DNA of 64,000 nt from Adonisia turfae CCMR0081 (GTDB lineage Bacteria > Cyanobacteriota > Cyanobacteriia > Phormidesmidales > Phormidesmidaceae). The stretch spans positions 6,204,574 through 6,268,573 of the forward strand of contig NZ_QXHD01000004.1 of assembly GCF_011009555.1 (NCBI RefSeq), in the 5' to 3' direction. A program made the position numbers and the translations under genes. Each line of letters starts with the position of its first letter. Position 1 is the first letter of the stretch. Positions 1 to 9,475 of this stretch are shown piece by piece. The notes beneath the pieces are model-generated. The model was given only the letters and a program-made list of their open reading frames with translations, ran no database searches and was not told the origin of the DNA.

Positions 1-1
1 A

Positions 2-655
2 GATGTGATTTCTCAAATCCATGATTTGGGGTGGAAGGCTCACTTTATTAAAACAGATGTGGCAAATTCTGATGAGATTCAATCACTGATCGAAAAAATA
101 GCCGACCATCACGGTCGCCTGGATTTTGCCTTCAACAACGCTGGAACAGAAGGTAAATTTGCCCCCATCACTGAATTAACAGAAAGCGACTGGGAACACA
201 CAATCACGATCAACCTGAAGGCAGTTTGGCTCTGCATGAAGTATGAAATTGAACAAATGCTCCAACAGAAAAGCGGAGGCGCGATTGTCAATACATCGTC
301 TTGGCTAGCAAAAGGTGGGTTAGTCGGTTCTACGATCTATTCAGCCAGTAAGGGTGGATTGGATGGCATGGTCAGACCTGCCGCCTTGACGTACGCAAGT
401 CACAACATTCGCATCAATAATATCAATCCCGGCATCATTGATACGGCGATGTTTCGTCGCTTTGGCAATCCCGACGATCCAAATGATGCCGTTGTGCAAG
501 CCTTCACTCACCACATTCCACTCAAACGGTTAGGTAGTTCTCAAGAAGTGGCAGAAACCGTATTGTGGCTCTGTTCTGATGCCGCCTCATACATCACTGG
601 ACAAACCATCTCTGTGGATGGTGGATATGCCATTCCCGGACATCGCGTCGCTTAA
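2..655 (+). CDS. Short-chain dehydrogenase/reductase, 5' end outside the window
   Basis: Classical SDR enzyme, an NAD(P)-dependent oxidoreductase of unknown substrate. The open frame runs off the left edge, so the N-terminal glycine-rich cofactor loop is missing; the GTG at base 5 is internal, because the residues after it (KTDVAN, the cofactor-proximal Asp region) lie well inside the fold. Visible motifs are FNNAGTEG (the structural NNAG), NTSSW with the catalytic Ser, YSASKGG (catalytic YxxxK) and the NPGIIDTAM substrate-side loop. The C-terminus ends in the usual ITGQTISVDGGYAIPG. The next gene starts 14 bases downstream on the same strand, so the two may be co-transcribed. The family is certain; the substrate cannot be told. 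Confidence 0.93.
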   Translation, partial: DVISQIHDLGWKAHFIKTDVANSDEIQSLIEKIADHHGRLDFAFNNAGTEGKFAPITELTESDWEHTITINLKAVWLCMKYEIEQMLQQKSGGAIVNTSSWLAKGGLVGSTIYSASKGGLDGMVRPAALTYASHNIRINNINPGIIDTAMFRRFGNPDDPNDAVVQAFTHHIPLKRLGSSQEVAETVLWLCSDAASYITGQTISVDGGYAIPGHRVA

Positions 656-669
656 AACGGAGTAATAAG

Positions 670-1656
670 ATGAAACGACGAGAATTTCTTTTGGGGTTGG
701 GATGTGCGGGTACGATCGTGCTGTCCTCCAACCAACCGATTGCCACGTCTTCAAGAGAACTAGAGCCGATCGAACTACCTGCTAGTTTTCAGTATCCCAA
801 TGGTATTTCCCATGGCAGTGACGGCACACTCTATATTGGCTCCATTACCAGTGGACAGATTTTGCGAATCACGCCTGATGGCAAAACCGAGATAGTTTTC
901 CCCGGTAATGGTGAAGTATTTGCCGCCACCGCATTACGACTAGATGAACCACGCGGTATTCTCTGGGGCAGTTCACCTGATTTCCTGGGAACCCGTAGCG
1001 CCAATGGGGAGACCGTTCATCGCCCACCGCGTATCTTTGCCATCGATGTTCGTTCTGGTAATGTGCTACAGGTCATTTTGATGCCGGAGGGTGGTTTCGG
1101 CAATGATCTGGCCATTGATCCAGACGGCGGCGTTTACGTCACCGACAGCACCCTGGCTCGGATTCACTACCTGGCTCCGGGAACAAGCCAGTTGCAGACT
1201 TGGGCAGTCGATGAGCGGTTTCGGGCCGAGCGCATTGGACTGGCTGGCATTGCACGGCGATCCGATGGTGTCTTAATTGTGGGACATTATTCTAACGGTA
1301 CTCTCTTCAAAGTGATGCCTCAACTTGACGGATCTGCAACGGTTGAAGAGATTTCTTTGGAAAGATCGCTAGAGAATCCAGATGGCATGCAATTTGCCCC
1401 CGATGGTTCGTTGATTCTCACCGAAGGCGCAGCTACCAGCGGTAATGGTCATCTTTTACGTATCCATAGTTTTGCACCTGGCACAAATCCAACGCCAATT
1501 GAGACATTAGCCTCTGATCTTAAGTCACCCGTCAATCTGACGCTGGTTGGACCAGAGATTTGGGTTACTGAGTCCCAGATCCGTCATCGTCTGAGGCCGG
1601 GGCAAGAAACCCAAGTTCCCGATCGTTTCTTCGTGCATCGATTTAAGCTGTTGTAG
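670..1656 (+). CDS. SMP-30/gluconolactonase-like beta-propeller protein, probably Tat-exported
   Basis: A 328-residue protein with repeated propeller-blade signatures (FQYPNGISHGSDGTLYIG, FGNDLAIDPDGGVYVTD, ENPDGMQFAPDGSLIL), as in SMP-30/gluconolactonase/LRE-like six-bladed propellers, which are often lactonases or sugar-acid binding proteins. The N-terminus MKRREFLLGLG with a following hydrophobic stretch looks like a twin-arginine signal, so a periplasmic location is inferred. ATG follows the purine-rich GGAGTAATAAG. It lies directly behind the SDR gene; a dehydrogenase plus lactonase pair would make sense in sugar oxidation, but that is inference. Confidence 0.85.
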   Translation: MKRREFLLGLGCAGTIVLSSNQPIATSSRELEPIELPASFQYPNGISHGSDGTLYIGSITSGQILRITPDGKTEIVFPGNGEVFAATALRLDEPRGILWGSSPDFLGTRSANGETVHRPPRIFAIDVRSGNVLQVILMPEGGFGNDLAIDPDGGVYVTDSTLARIHYLAPGTSQLQTWAVDERFRAERIGLAGIARRSDGVLIVGHYSNGTLFKVMPQLDGSATVEEISLERSLENPDGMQFAPDGSLILTEGAATSGNGHLLRIHSFAPGTNPTPIETLASDLKSPVNLTLVGPEIWVTESQIRHRLRPGQETQVPDRFFVHRFKLL

Positions 1657-1715
1657 AGATAGGCAATCGCCGCAGCACAATCGTAATCTATCGACGGCGA
1701 TAACAGTCTGCGCGA

Positions 1716-2780
1716 TCATCGTCCATTCAACCCATCAGTTCGCCACTGCCGCCACTGCAGTAGCAACCAAACTCGATGCTGTTTGAACAGCGTATAAAAG
1801 TAGATTGCCAGAATCGCAACAAGGCAGACTGTGCCCAACGTGTTATATGTGTTGATAATTTGCTGGTGGCTCCAGCCATGGCCATAGGCGAGCCTTTCCA
1901 TGTCGCCATCACCGCCCCACATTGAGCCCCACGGAATCTCCTGCAAACCACGTCGCACTTGCCGCCAGTCCCATAGGCTGCCAAAAAATGTAAACGATGC
2001 ACCAACAACAACAGGGTAGCGGTACAGTCCCCACTGAAAATACTGCGGGAGTGGAAAATAGTAGCCCACAATTAGCAGAGCACAAATCAAAAACTCGCCA
2101 CCAATGCCACCGAAGTACAACAACATATCAAACGTATTGGCCGACATTAGCCAGGTCATGCCAAACTGTATGACTGCAAGAGAGATAGCTAACAGCCTGG
2201 GCCAGCGCTTCTGTTCCCGCTGCCCAGCCCAAAACAGCAATCCCAACAGGAGCAACACACCAACATACACAAAGAAAGATCGCTCCGGATTGACTGGCGT
2301 AAACCCAATGGGCAAGGGAATAGCACGCCGTCCAGACATCCAGGCTACGACCGCATGACCGAACTCGTGAAACCAGATATCAATGCCTTGCAACAGCCCT
2401 CCGATGGGCGCAAAGGCTTTCAGAAAAATACCGGTCAGTACCATTAATGGAAAATAAAACACCGCGCTAAAGCGGTTGTCAAAGGACATTAGATCAGTAT
2501 CAGCCTTGGTCAGTGGCGCGATCGCAAACTTCTGTTGCCAGGCTGCCTGCTTTGGTGCCGTCAAACCATAAACATGCACCACCCGCACATCCGCCAGTCC
2601 CAGTTCAGCTAAGTCTATACGGTAAAGCAAAGTCCGTAGGGTATTGGTCGCAGGCTCCGGCATTGGCGCATCGGCTATCGTCAGACCGATATATAAATGC
2701 TCTCCGCGTACACTGACCTGGGCCGAGAGCCCAACCTGCGCGATCTCAGCTACCAAAGCATTGAAGCTATCCGGCTGCAT
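1716..2780 (-). CDS. Membrane protein with HEFGH zinc-protease motif (M50-like)
   Basis: A 354-residue protein with a soluble N-terminal part (about residues 1-100) and roughly seven hydrophobic segments after residue 105. The helix carrying HEFGH (residues 138-142) matches the HExxH zinc site of membrane-embedded M50-type site-2 proteases. No clear NPxPxxPLDG second motif is seen, so it may be a divergent or inactive relative. The gene converges on the SMP-30-like gene (60 bases between stops) and diverges from the AraC-type gene at 2981, with about 200 bases between starts. Confidence 0.7.
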   Translation of the reverse strand: MQPDSFNALVAEIAQVGLSAQVSVRGEHLYIGLTIADAPMPEPATNTLRTLLYRIDLAELGLADVRVVHVYGLTAPKQAAWQQKFAIAPLTKADTDLMSFDNRFSAVFYFPLMVLTGIFLKAFAPIGGLLQGIDIWFHEFGHAVVAWMSGRRAIPLPIGFTPVNPERSFFVYVGVLLLLGLLFWAGQREQKRWPRLLAISLAVIQFGMTWLMSANTFDMLLYFGGIGGEFLICALLIVGYYFPLPQYFQWGLYRYPVVVGASFTFFGSLWDWRQVRRGLQEIPWGSMWGGDGDMERLAYGHGWSHQQIINTYNTLGTVCLVAILAIYFYTLFKQHRVWLLLQWRQWRTDGLNGR

Positions 2781-2980
2781 AGGCTATTTCACCGTATGAA
2801 ACTAATGCTAGCGTTCCCATTCTTGCAAGTTGGGCAGGGTGCAATAGACATCAAACTTATCGGTCTGATCATCAAGTAACTGGTACAAGTTTATCAGAAT
2901 CAACCTGAATATGTTCCTTGGAAAACGTCCCGATTTGATTTGATACCCTATATTTCTTCTATTTTGTTTGGAGCACGACA

Positions 2981-3808
2981 GTGCGCATACTAGCCATTGA
3001 ACCCCATCCTCAACTGCGACCCTATGTGCTGAGTTATAGGATGGTTGAAGACAAGCTGGGAGAAGTTGCAGGGACACCTATTTGGACCTGCCCGGAACCC
3101 ATTGGTGTGTTGAGCGCAAACTTTGGGAAACGTTCGTACCATGAATCGGGCAAGATTCACCCTAAGGTTGGTTTGCTAGGGGTACAAACGCGCACTCGTA
3201 AATGGATCTCCCAGCCAGAGACTTTGTTTGTCATGGCCATCCTGACCGTCCCCGGCATGATGATCTTGTTTCCAGATATCGGCCAAGATTGTGCGGATAA
3301 CCTGCTTGATGTGGCAGATTTGTGGGGTGAGCGAAAAGCAGGAGAATTTTGGCGCTGCCTTCCCCACGAATTGCCACCCGATGATGTCAAAAGTGCACTG
3401 GATGGGTGGCTCCTAAACTTGTTCAGGGCAGTGCCGGTTTCTGTTGTGCAGCGTCGTTTGCAGTTACATCAGGTGCTGACGTCCAATAGGCGCATTGATA
3501 CAGCCTGTGAACAACTGGGAATAACTCCGAGATCGCTACAGCGTGAATTTCAACGCCATCTTGGCATCAGCCCCAAGCAAGTGATGAACCTGTATCGATT
3601 ACAACGCAGCGTCAGGGCCAATGTGGAGACTATAGCCCAAAGGCCGCTGCAAGACTTTGCAGATCAAGCCCACGAAATACGCGCGTGGCGTCGATATCTG
3701 AGCCGAACGCCTGGCCGATATAGCACTGAGAATAGATCGATGCTGGCTGAAACGTTTGCGTCTTCAGCCCAGGGAGTCAGCCTGGATCCAACTATTTTCT
3801 ACCTATAG
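2981..3808 (+). CDS. AraC-family transcriptional regulator
   Basis: A 275-residue regulator. The C-terminal third has an AraC-type double helix-turn-helix: ACEQLGITPRSLQREFQRHLGISPKQ, then the second helix pair DFADQAHEIRAWRRY ending in the typical SRTPGRYS. The N-terminal domain resembles the sensor domains found with this regulator type (PYVLSYRMVED near the start). The start is GTG, about 8 bases behind GGAG (TTTGGAGCACGACA). It is divergent from the M50-like gene, which it may control. Ligand and targets are unknown. Confidence 0.88.
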   Translation: MRILAIEPHPQLRPYVLSYRMVEDKLGEVAGTPIWTCPEPIGVLSANFGKRSYHESGKIHPKVGLLGVQTRTRKWISQPETLFVMAILTVPGMMILFPDIGQDCADNLLDVADLWGERKAGEFWRCLPHELPPDDVKSALDGWLLNLFRAVPVSVVQRRLQLHQVLTSNRRIDTACEQLGITPRSLQREFQRHLGISPKQVMNLYRLQRSVRANVETIAQRPLQDFADQAHEIRAWRRYLSRTPGRYSTENRSMLAETFASSAQGVSLDPTIFYL

Positions 3809-3876
3809 ATGCCGCATCTATAGATGTCGCATCGATGTCGCAAATGTTCAATACACTCAACAGTGATTGCTTGCCT

Positions 3877-4710
3877 TTATAACTGTCCCTTGGCTTTTAC
3901 CTGCTCATACAACGTCTCCATTGCTTCAATAAACGAATTATCCCGATCCCAAAAGCCCGGAAAATCTCCTTGTTTTTTCACTGGAATGCCTGACACTGGA
4001 TTATCGGGTAAAACCTCCATTGTTTGAGGCAAACGCTTGGCTCCATGCCAAAAGTCTCGCAACTCAGTTTTTGCAGGTACTTTGATTGTCTCTAGTGGCG
4101 CGTAGTAAGAGTCTACTGGTTTAGGAGGTTGCTGTTCTAACTGTAATTCCGCTGACAGCGCCTGTCCTAAGGGAGATTTTGCCAGTTCCTGTAATAATTC
4201 CTCCCGTGACAAGCCCCGCAGTTCAAACAATAAAAACGGATCTTGATCGAGTTCTGCCGCGACCAAATAGTAAACACCGGCAATATGTTTGCATGGATTA
4301 CTGTAGTCTGGACAAGAACAGCTGGTTTTGAAGTCTCTGGCACTTGCTGGTAGCAGATTGAGGTTTAGCTGCTTAAATGTATCCTCAATATTGTCTGGAA
4401 TCTCGTTGAGCAATAAACGAGAAATCAAACTTGCTTTGGAGGCAATCAGTGCGATCGCAGCTGACCACTTGGCCTTACTCAAAGGCTGGAACTCAATCGT
4501 GGTGAAATACAGTGGTTCCTTATACACCCCAAAGTAAGGATTCACTGAACCTCGGACCTGTGCAGTGACTCGCCCACCCTCAATATCAAAGCTTTTAACC
4601 TTATTGCCCCTGGCATAGGAGCGCCCACGACTGAGGCGTCCTGGGTCGGTTAGCTTTTCAATGGCTTGGATGAATTGTTGTCCCCACCAGCTGCGACTAA
4701 ATTGGCTCAT
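3877..4710 (-). CDS. SWIM zinc-finger protein, partner of SNF2 helicase
   Basis: A 277-residue protein with a SWIM zinc finger (CxCxnCxH) at about residues 131-142: CSCPDYSNPCKH. SWIM proteins are predicted to bind DNA or protein and often sit beside SNF2 helicases. Here the start is only 12 bases after the helicase stop, with a strong GGAGGGAAG ribosome site, so the two form an operon. The C-terminal part carries low-similarity sequence ending near EAMETLYEQVKAKGQL. Function is inferred from association with the helicase. Confidence 0.87.
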   Translation of the reverse strand: MSQFSRSWWGQQFIQAIEKLTDPGRLSRGRSYARGNKVKSFDIEGGRVTAQVRGSVNPYFGVYKEPLYFTTIEFQPLSKAKWSAAIALIASKASLISRLLLNEIPDNIEDTFKQLNLNLLPASARDFKTSCSCPDYSNPCKHIAGVYYLVAAELDQDPFLLFELRGLSREELLQELAKSPLGQALSAELQLEQQPPKPVDSYYAPLETIKVPAKTELRDFWHGAKRLPQTMEVLPDNPVSGIPVKKQGDFPGFWDRDNSFIEAMETLYEQVKAKGQL

Positions 4711-4722
4711 GATGCTTCCCTC

Positions 4723-7700
4723 CTACTCCATGATCGCACTCTTGTTCAATGAAATCAGCTGCCTAAACGCATCGTTATCCAGCTCCGTTAACCAGGATTC
4801 ATCGGCCCCAACAATTGAACCCGCCAGCTTCTTCTTATCCTCGATCATTTCGTCTATGCGCTCTTCCAGGGTGCCCATGGCTACAAACTTGTGGACAAAC
4901 ACATTTTTCTTCTGACCAATTCGAAAAGCCCGATCTGTGGCCTGATCTTCCACCGATGGATTCCACCAACGGTCAAAATGGAAAACATGGTTAGCTTTGG
5001 TCAGGGTAATGCCTACACCACCAGCCTTGAGCGAAAGCACAAATACCGACGGTTCTGTTTCCGGATCTTGGAATTCAGCAATCATTGCTTCGCGTTTTTT
5101 TCGTGAGGTGCCGCCATGGAGATAGTAGGTATTACAGTGAAAGGTGTGACGCAGGTATTTCTCCAAGGCTGACCCTAGCTCGGTGAATTGGGTAAATACC
5201 AAAAGGCTATCCCGCTCCTCCATGGCCTCTTCCACCATTTCGGTAAGGCGGGTGAGCTTATGGGAGCGCACCGCCGTAAACTCACTATCATCCTGTAAAA
5301 ACTGCCTTGGATGATTGCACACCTGCTTCAACTTTGTCAGCGTTGCTAAGATCAATCCCTTGCGGTGAATGCCTTCCGCGGCCTGTAGCTGAGTCTCCAC
5401 ATCTTTGACCACGGCTTCATAGAGCGATGCCTGTTCTTTCGTCAGGTTACAGAACAGTTTTTGTTCCACCTTATCCGGCAGGTCTTTGATGATTGATTGG
5501 TCTGTTTTTACCCGCCGCAGAATAAAGGGCTCCACCAGTTTTTTCAGGGTGGCCGACTGACGCGGATTGTTACTTTTCTGAATCGGTACCTCAAAGCTTT
5601 TACGAAACTGGGCCTGGGTGCCTAAATAGCCGGGATTTAAGAAGTTAAAAATGGACCAGAGATCCAATAGACGGTTTTCAATTGGGGTGCCGGTGAGGGC
5701 CAATCTGTGAGGCGCAGAGAATTTACAAATGGCTTTGGTTAACGCTGCTTTAGGGTTTTTGATGTTTTGCGCCTCATCTAGCACAATGCGGTGCCACTCG
5801 ACACCATTAAACAGCTTGGCATCTTTGCGAGCTAGTGCAAAAGAGGTGATCAAGATGTCATGCTCTCGACAGGCTTTTTTGAAGGTTTTAGCATCCTTGG
5901 CACGGTCGCTACCGTGATGCACGGCGGCCTTAATTTGGGGAGCAAACTTTTGGATTTCCCGGAGCCAGTTGCCGACCACAGAGGTGGGGGCAATCAGCAG
6001 CGTAGGCGGTACTTTGATGGCTTCTGTTGTTTTCTTTTTACGGCCTTTTTTAGGTTTAGGGGGTTGCCGTTCTTGCACCATGCGGGCAATCACCTGGACG
6101 GTTTTACCCAACCCCATATCGTCGGCCAGACAGCCATTGAGACCCAGCTGTTCTAGATACTGTAACCAGGAAACGCCTCGCTTTTGGTATTCCCGCAGCT
6201 GACCTTGGAATGTATCGGGGTTATCCACGGGTTGGAGCTTATTTTTGTCGCCCAGTTTAGTGAGCATGTCGGCGAGGGTATCTTTGCGATCGCACTCCAC
6301 CTCCAAATCATCCTCACCCGCCGCCGTTAGCTTCATAAAGTCCAACAGTGACAGCTCTGGATTCTCCTGCTGATGAGTTTTCCAAAACTCCAGCATCTGC
6401 TGCATCTTGTCCTGGTCCAGCTCCATCCATTGACCGCGAAACTGCACCAATGGCGTCTTAGCAGTGACCAGCTGGTTCCACTCCTGTTCCGTGATCTTTT
6501 CTTCGCCAATGGCTAGTTCATATTGGTACTCCACCAGGCTCGCAAAGGAGAAATAACTCTTGGATTTATCGTCACCTCCTGACAGGGACTTTCCTTTAGC
6601 CTTTAGCCGCACCTTCGCCCGCTGTCGTCCCTTGGGGGTCCACCATGCGGGCACAATCACCTTATAGCCCGCATTTTCTAACACCCAGGCCGACTCTTTG
6701 AGAAAGTTAAAGGCTCCATCCAGAGTGAGCTGAATGCCAACGGGCTGGTCGGTTTCCATGCCCTGCCAGAGATCGGGATAAATCCGAGCAGCATAGCCTA
6801 AGTTTAGCAACAGGTTTTGCTCAAACTCTCCCCCCAATTGGTCTTTTATCTGTTTCTGTTGCTTAGGTCCCATGCGCCAATAGTTATCTAAGGCTAGCTT
6901 GAGGGAGGGATCATCTTTAGGCGCAACCTGAAACTGTAGCTGCCAGGGGTCGTCTGGTTTGAATGGGTCTTGGAGATGAAAGTACAGATAAAAGGGCTGA
7001 TCGGTCTGGGTACGGACAATGCGATCGCGCCAGGCCTGCCATTGTTGATATTGCTCTAACCCTTCAGCCTGGGGCCACACATCTAGATCTAAACAGTCCG
7101 TCAGCACTGAATCTTTGATGGTGTTTTCAAATGCTTTTGTAAACTGAGTATGGGCCACAATTTCAGTCAGTAAGCATTCTGAGAAATGCCGCAGGAGAGA
7201 CAACCGATCGTAAAACTGAGGTGTTGTAAACGGTTCCGCAAATCCTGCTGCACACATCAGGGGCATGTGCTCCACAAATTCCTCCAGGGTAGTCCCATAG
7301 TCTTCACCAATAAACTCCCACCCTGAATAAATTTCAAAGTTGTCTGACCGCTTAGATGACTGACGTTTCTTGATGGGGTCTAGCGAACGGTATTTGAGGG
7401 CAGGAACGTAGTGATCTTTCCAAATAATCCGTTTTAACGCTTGGGTAAAATGGAACCAAAATAGCAGGTCTGCCCCTAGCTGGATCTCACTCAAATTGTG
7501 TAGGGCAAGAAAATGAAGCTCATTGAGTAAAGGAATAACAGAATTTGGACCTGCTTTACTTTTAACAGCGGCGGCAGCTGGGATAGAACAACAATCAATT
7601 TGCCAATATTCAAATTTAAACCGATCGGGTAAGTCAATCTCCAGGTAGCGCGATAGCTCTAAAGACGGCAGTGGCTGATTGTCAACCGTCGGCAATAGGA

Positions 7701-7929
7701 AGTAGCAGGGAGTGATCAGCTCCTCCAACGGATATCGATCGGGGGACTGAATCTTCAACTCATTCGCTAGTAGGTCAACTAAATCTGCCGCCACTAAGTG
7801 TCTAGGATGGCATGGCTCTGCCTCCCGAAACGCTGTTTCTGCAATAGTTTCAACCCATAGGTAAAATTCACCCGATAGAATAAAGTCAGTCCCAGATTCA
7901 GGAATCCAGGTACCGTGAAGGATTTGCAT
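4723..7929 (-). CDS. SNF2-family DEAD/DEAH-box helicase
   Basis: A 1068-residue ATP-dependent nucleic-acid translocase. The first 550 or so residues are the family-specific N-terminal region of bacterial SNF2 helicases. The SNF2 core follows: motif I ADDMGLGKT near residue 605, motif II LDEAQNIK near 717 (DEAQ variant), motif III ALTGTPIENRL, motif V GGVGITLTKAN and motif VI ATDRAFRIGQ near 1000. The length is normal for the class and no frameshift is seen. It is followed at once by the SWIM-finger gene. A role in DNA repair, transcription recycling or defence is possible; nothing in the sequence decides between them. Confidence 0.96.
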   Translation of the reverse strand: MQILHGTWIPESGTDFILSGEFYLWVETIAETAFREAEPCHPRHLVAADLVDLLANELKIQSPDRYPLEELITPCYFLLPTVDNQPLPSLELSRYLEIDLPDRFKFEYWQIDCCSIPAAAAVKSKAGPNSVIPLLNELHFLALHNLSEIQLGADLLFWFHFTQALKRIIWKDHYVPALKYRSLDPIKKRQSSKRSDNFEIYSGWEFIGEDYGTTLEEFVEHMPLMCAAGFAEPFTTPQFYDRLSLLRHFSECLLTEIVAHTQFTKAFENTIKDSVLTDCLDLDVWPQAEGLEQYQQWQAWRDRIVRTQTDQPFYLYFHLQDPFKPDDPWQLQFQVAPKDDPSLKLALDNYWRMGPKQQKQIKDQLGGEFEQNLLLNLGYAARIYPDLWQGMETDQPVGIQLTLDGAFNFLKESAWVLENAGYKVIVPAWWTPKGRQRAKVRLKAKGKSLSGGDDKSKSYFSFASLVEYQYELAIGEEKITEQEWNQLVTAKTPLVQFRGQWMELDQDKMQQMLEFWKTHQQENPELSLLDFMKLTAAGEDDLEVECDRKDTLADMLTKLGDKNKLQPVDNPDTFQGQLREYQKRGVSWLQYLEQLGLNGCLADDMGLGKTVQVIARMVQERQPPKPKKGRKKKTTEAIKVPPTLLIAPTSVVGNWLREIQKFAPQIKAAVHHGSDRAKDAKTFKKACREHDILITSFALARKDAKLFNGVEWHRIVLDEAQNIKNPKAALTKAICKFSAPHRLALTGTPIENRLLDLWSIFNFLNPGYLGTQAQFRKSFEVPIQKSNNPRQSATLKKLVEPFILRRVKTDQSIIKDLPDKVEQKLFCNLTKEQASLYEAVVKDVETQLQAAEGIHRKGLILATLTKLKQVCNHPRQFLQDDSEFTAVRSHKLTRLTEMVEEAMEERDSLLVFTQFTELGSALEKYLRHTFHCNTYYLHGGTSRKKREAMIAEFQDPETEPSVFVLSLKAGGVGITLTKANHVFHFDRWWNPSVEDQATDRAFRIGQKKNVFVHKFVAMGTLEERIDEMIEDKKKLAGSIVGADESWLTELDNDAFRQLISLNKSAIME

Positions 7930-8175
7930 GGCAAGTCACGGAATAGAACGTAGATATGGCCCAAGTTAGCGCCCATACTATCGCGTTTGGCTTTGCTGTT
8001 ACAGCTAATTGCTTGATGTAACGTAACACTATCTCCACATAAGCGTGTTCTTTGTTACATCATTTTTATGGATACTTAGGAAATACTGTTATGAGCGTTA
8101 TTCCTTAATATCTAAGTCCCATGACCACCTATGAATGTCCTGACTCTGAGCTTTTGGCTAAACAGTAAACCAACA

Positions 8176-8844
8176 TCACAGTTCACCATTTAAAATCCAA
8201 TCAACCAGCTCTTCTACACCAGCACCGCGATATTGGGTGGTGACGCGGTCAGCCATATCCTTAACGGCTGGCAGAGCATTGGCGACGGCGACGCCCAAAC
8301 CACAGCTCTTAAGTAAGTCAAAGTCGTTTTCCGCATCACCGATCCCGACAACTTGATTAGCCGTCAGCCCCAGCTCAGTCAATGCCACGTTGAGCCCCGT
8401 CGCTTTGGTAACGTTGGCAGGCAACACCATGACAGCCCGCTTATTCATAATCACTCGGGATGCTAATCCCATGGATTGAATGGTTTGCTGCACCACGGCT
8501 CCATGGGGTTGCCAGGTGGATACAATTACCTGTCCTGTGTTGATCGGGCTAACGTGCTGAGCCTTGAGGGTGGCGATAAATGCGTCAGGGGGTGGGTCCG
8601 CCAACAGTTGAAGCCGCTCACTGGCGGGGTGGTAGAAAACCGCACCATTCTCAACAACGACACCATCAAAAATGGCCAGGGCTGAAAAAGCGTTTTGTAG
8701 ATCTGTCAACTCTCGCCCAGTTACCATTAATAGCAAGCCCCCTGCTTGCTGATAACGCTTTAGAGCCGCCAACGTGGTGTCGGCAACACGCCCCTCGGTG
8801 GCTAATGTGCCATCATAGTCGGTTGCGATCGCACGATATTTCAT
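8176..8844 (-). CDS. HAD-superfamily hydrolase, Cof-like type IIB
   Basis: A 222-residue HAD phosphatase. Motif I is TDYDGTLA with the catalytic Asp9 and Asp11; motif II VTGR follows; the C-terminal motif IV is GIGDAENDFDLL near residue 170, followed by GVAVANA, as in Cof-type sugar-phosphate and phosphoglycolate phosphatases. ATG is preceded by a strong GGAGGAGG. It stands alone, with no neighbour in the same direction within 240 bases downstream or 630 upstream. Confidence 0.92.
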   Translation of the reverse strand: MKYRAIATDYDGTLATEGRVADTTLAALKRYQQAGGLLLMVTGRELTDLQNAFSALAIFDGVVVENGAVFYHPASERLQLLADPPPDAFIATLKAQHVSPINTGQVIVSTWQPHGAVVQQTIQSMGLASRVIMNKRAVMVLPANVTKATGLNVALTELGLTANQVVGIGDAENDFDLLKSCGLGVAVANALPAVKDMADRVTTQYRGAGVEELVDWILNGEL

Positions 8845-9475
8845 ACCCCTCCTCCAAAAAAATATTCTCGTCAGTTGTCAGCCTATGTGCAAGCAATTCC
8901 AAGTTATTGGTGTAACATCCCTCAGCAACTGTGCCTTAGAACACGTCGCTAGATATCATCTATTGGTACCTGTTGGTATCTGTCATTTATCCTATTTTAA
9001 GAACACTTTTATAGGCTAACCCATTAAACTTCTAGGAAACATTCCCTGAAGTCAATTGAATACGTTATCATCCTAGTAATTGAAAACAAGCGTTATTCGT
9101 CCAATTTCACCTCTAAATTGACTGTTTCTGCGTGTGTTTGACCTCAACTGTTAGAGTGAATAGTCAAATGTCTAGTATTCTTCTATCTTTAGAACATTCC
9201 TGGCATTTGAGTCAAAATGTTGAGCGGTGGAATATTTAGTGGCAAACGCTAGAGTAGTGTAAGAGTGAACTCATCAATGAATAGAGTCTTGTGAAACTCT
9301 TTTCATTGCTTATGTCTACAAGGACATGTACAACTAAAAATAGCCAGTATTAACGATGTCAAGGCAATAGTTTCAATAAACTTTGAACTATTGCCAGGTA
9401 CTCAATGGCACTGGGGGCATCTATGTTGTTGTTGTTTAGGTTTGTCTACTAGTAGGTTCAGCCTGCGTATTTTTG
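8845..9475. other. 631-bp intergenic region between divergent genes
   Basis: A gene-free stretch between the HAD phosphatase and the DICT-GAF gene. It is AT-rich and has no convincing open frame. The only clear structure is the inverted repeat at 9363-9395. Divergent promoters are expected here, but no unambiguous -10/-35 pair could be picked by eye. Confidence 0.6.
9363..9395. promoter_or_regulatory. 10-bp inverted repeat upstream of DICT-GAF gene
   Basis: GGCAATAGTT (9363-9372) and AACTATTGCC (9386-9395) are perfect reverse complements around a 13-base spacer that itself begins TCAA and ends TTTG. It ends 80 bases before the start codon of the DICT-GAF gene. It could be an operator dyad or a leader RNA hairpin. 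No T-run follows, so it is not an ordinary terminator. Confidence 0.5.

Noticed and set aside
1669..1698. TCGCCG/CGGCGA pair between convergent genes as a terminator
   Set aside because: Six-bp stem with a long loop and no T-run on either strand.
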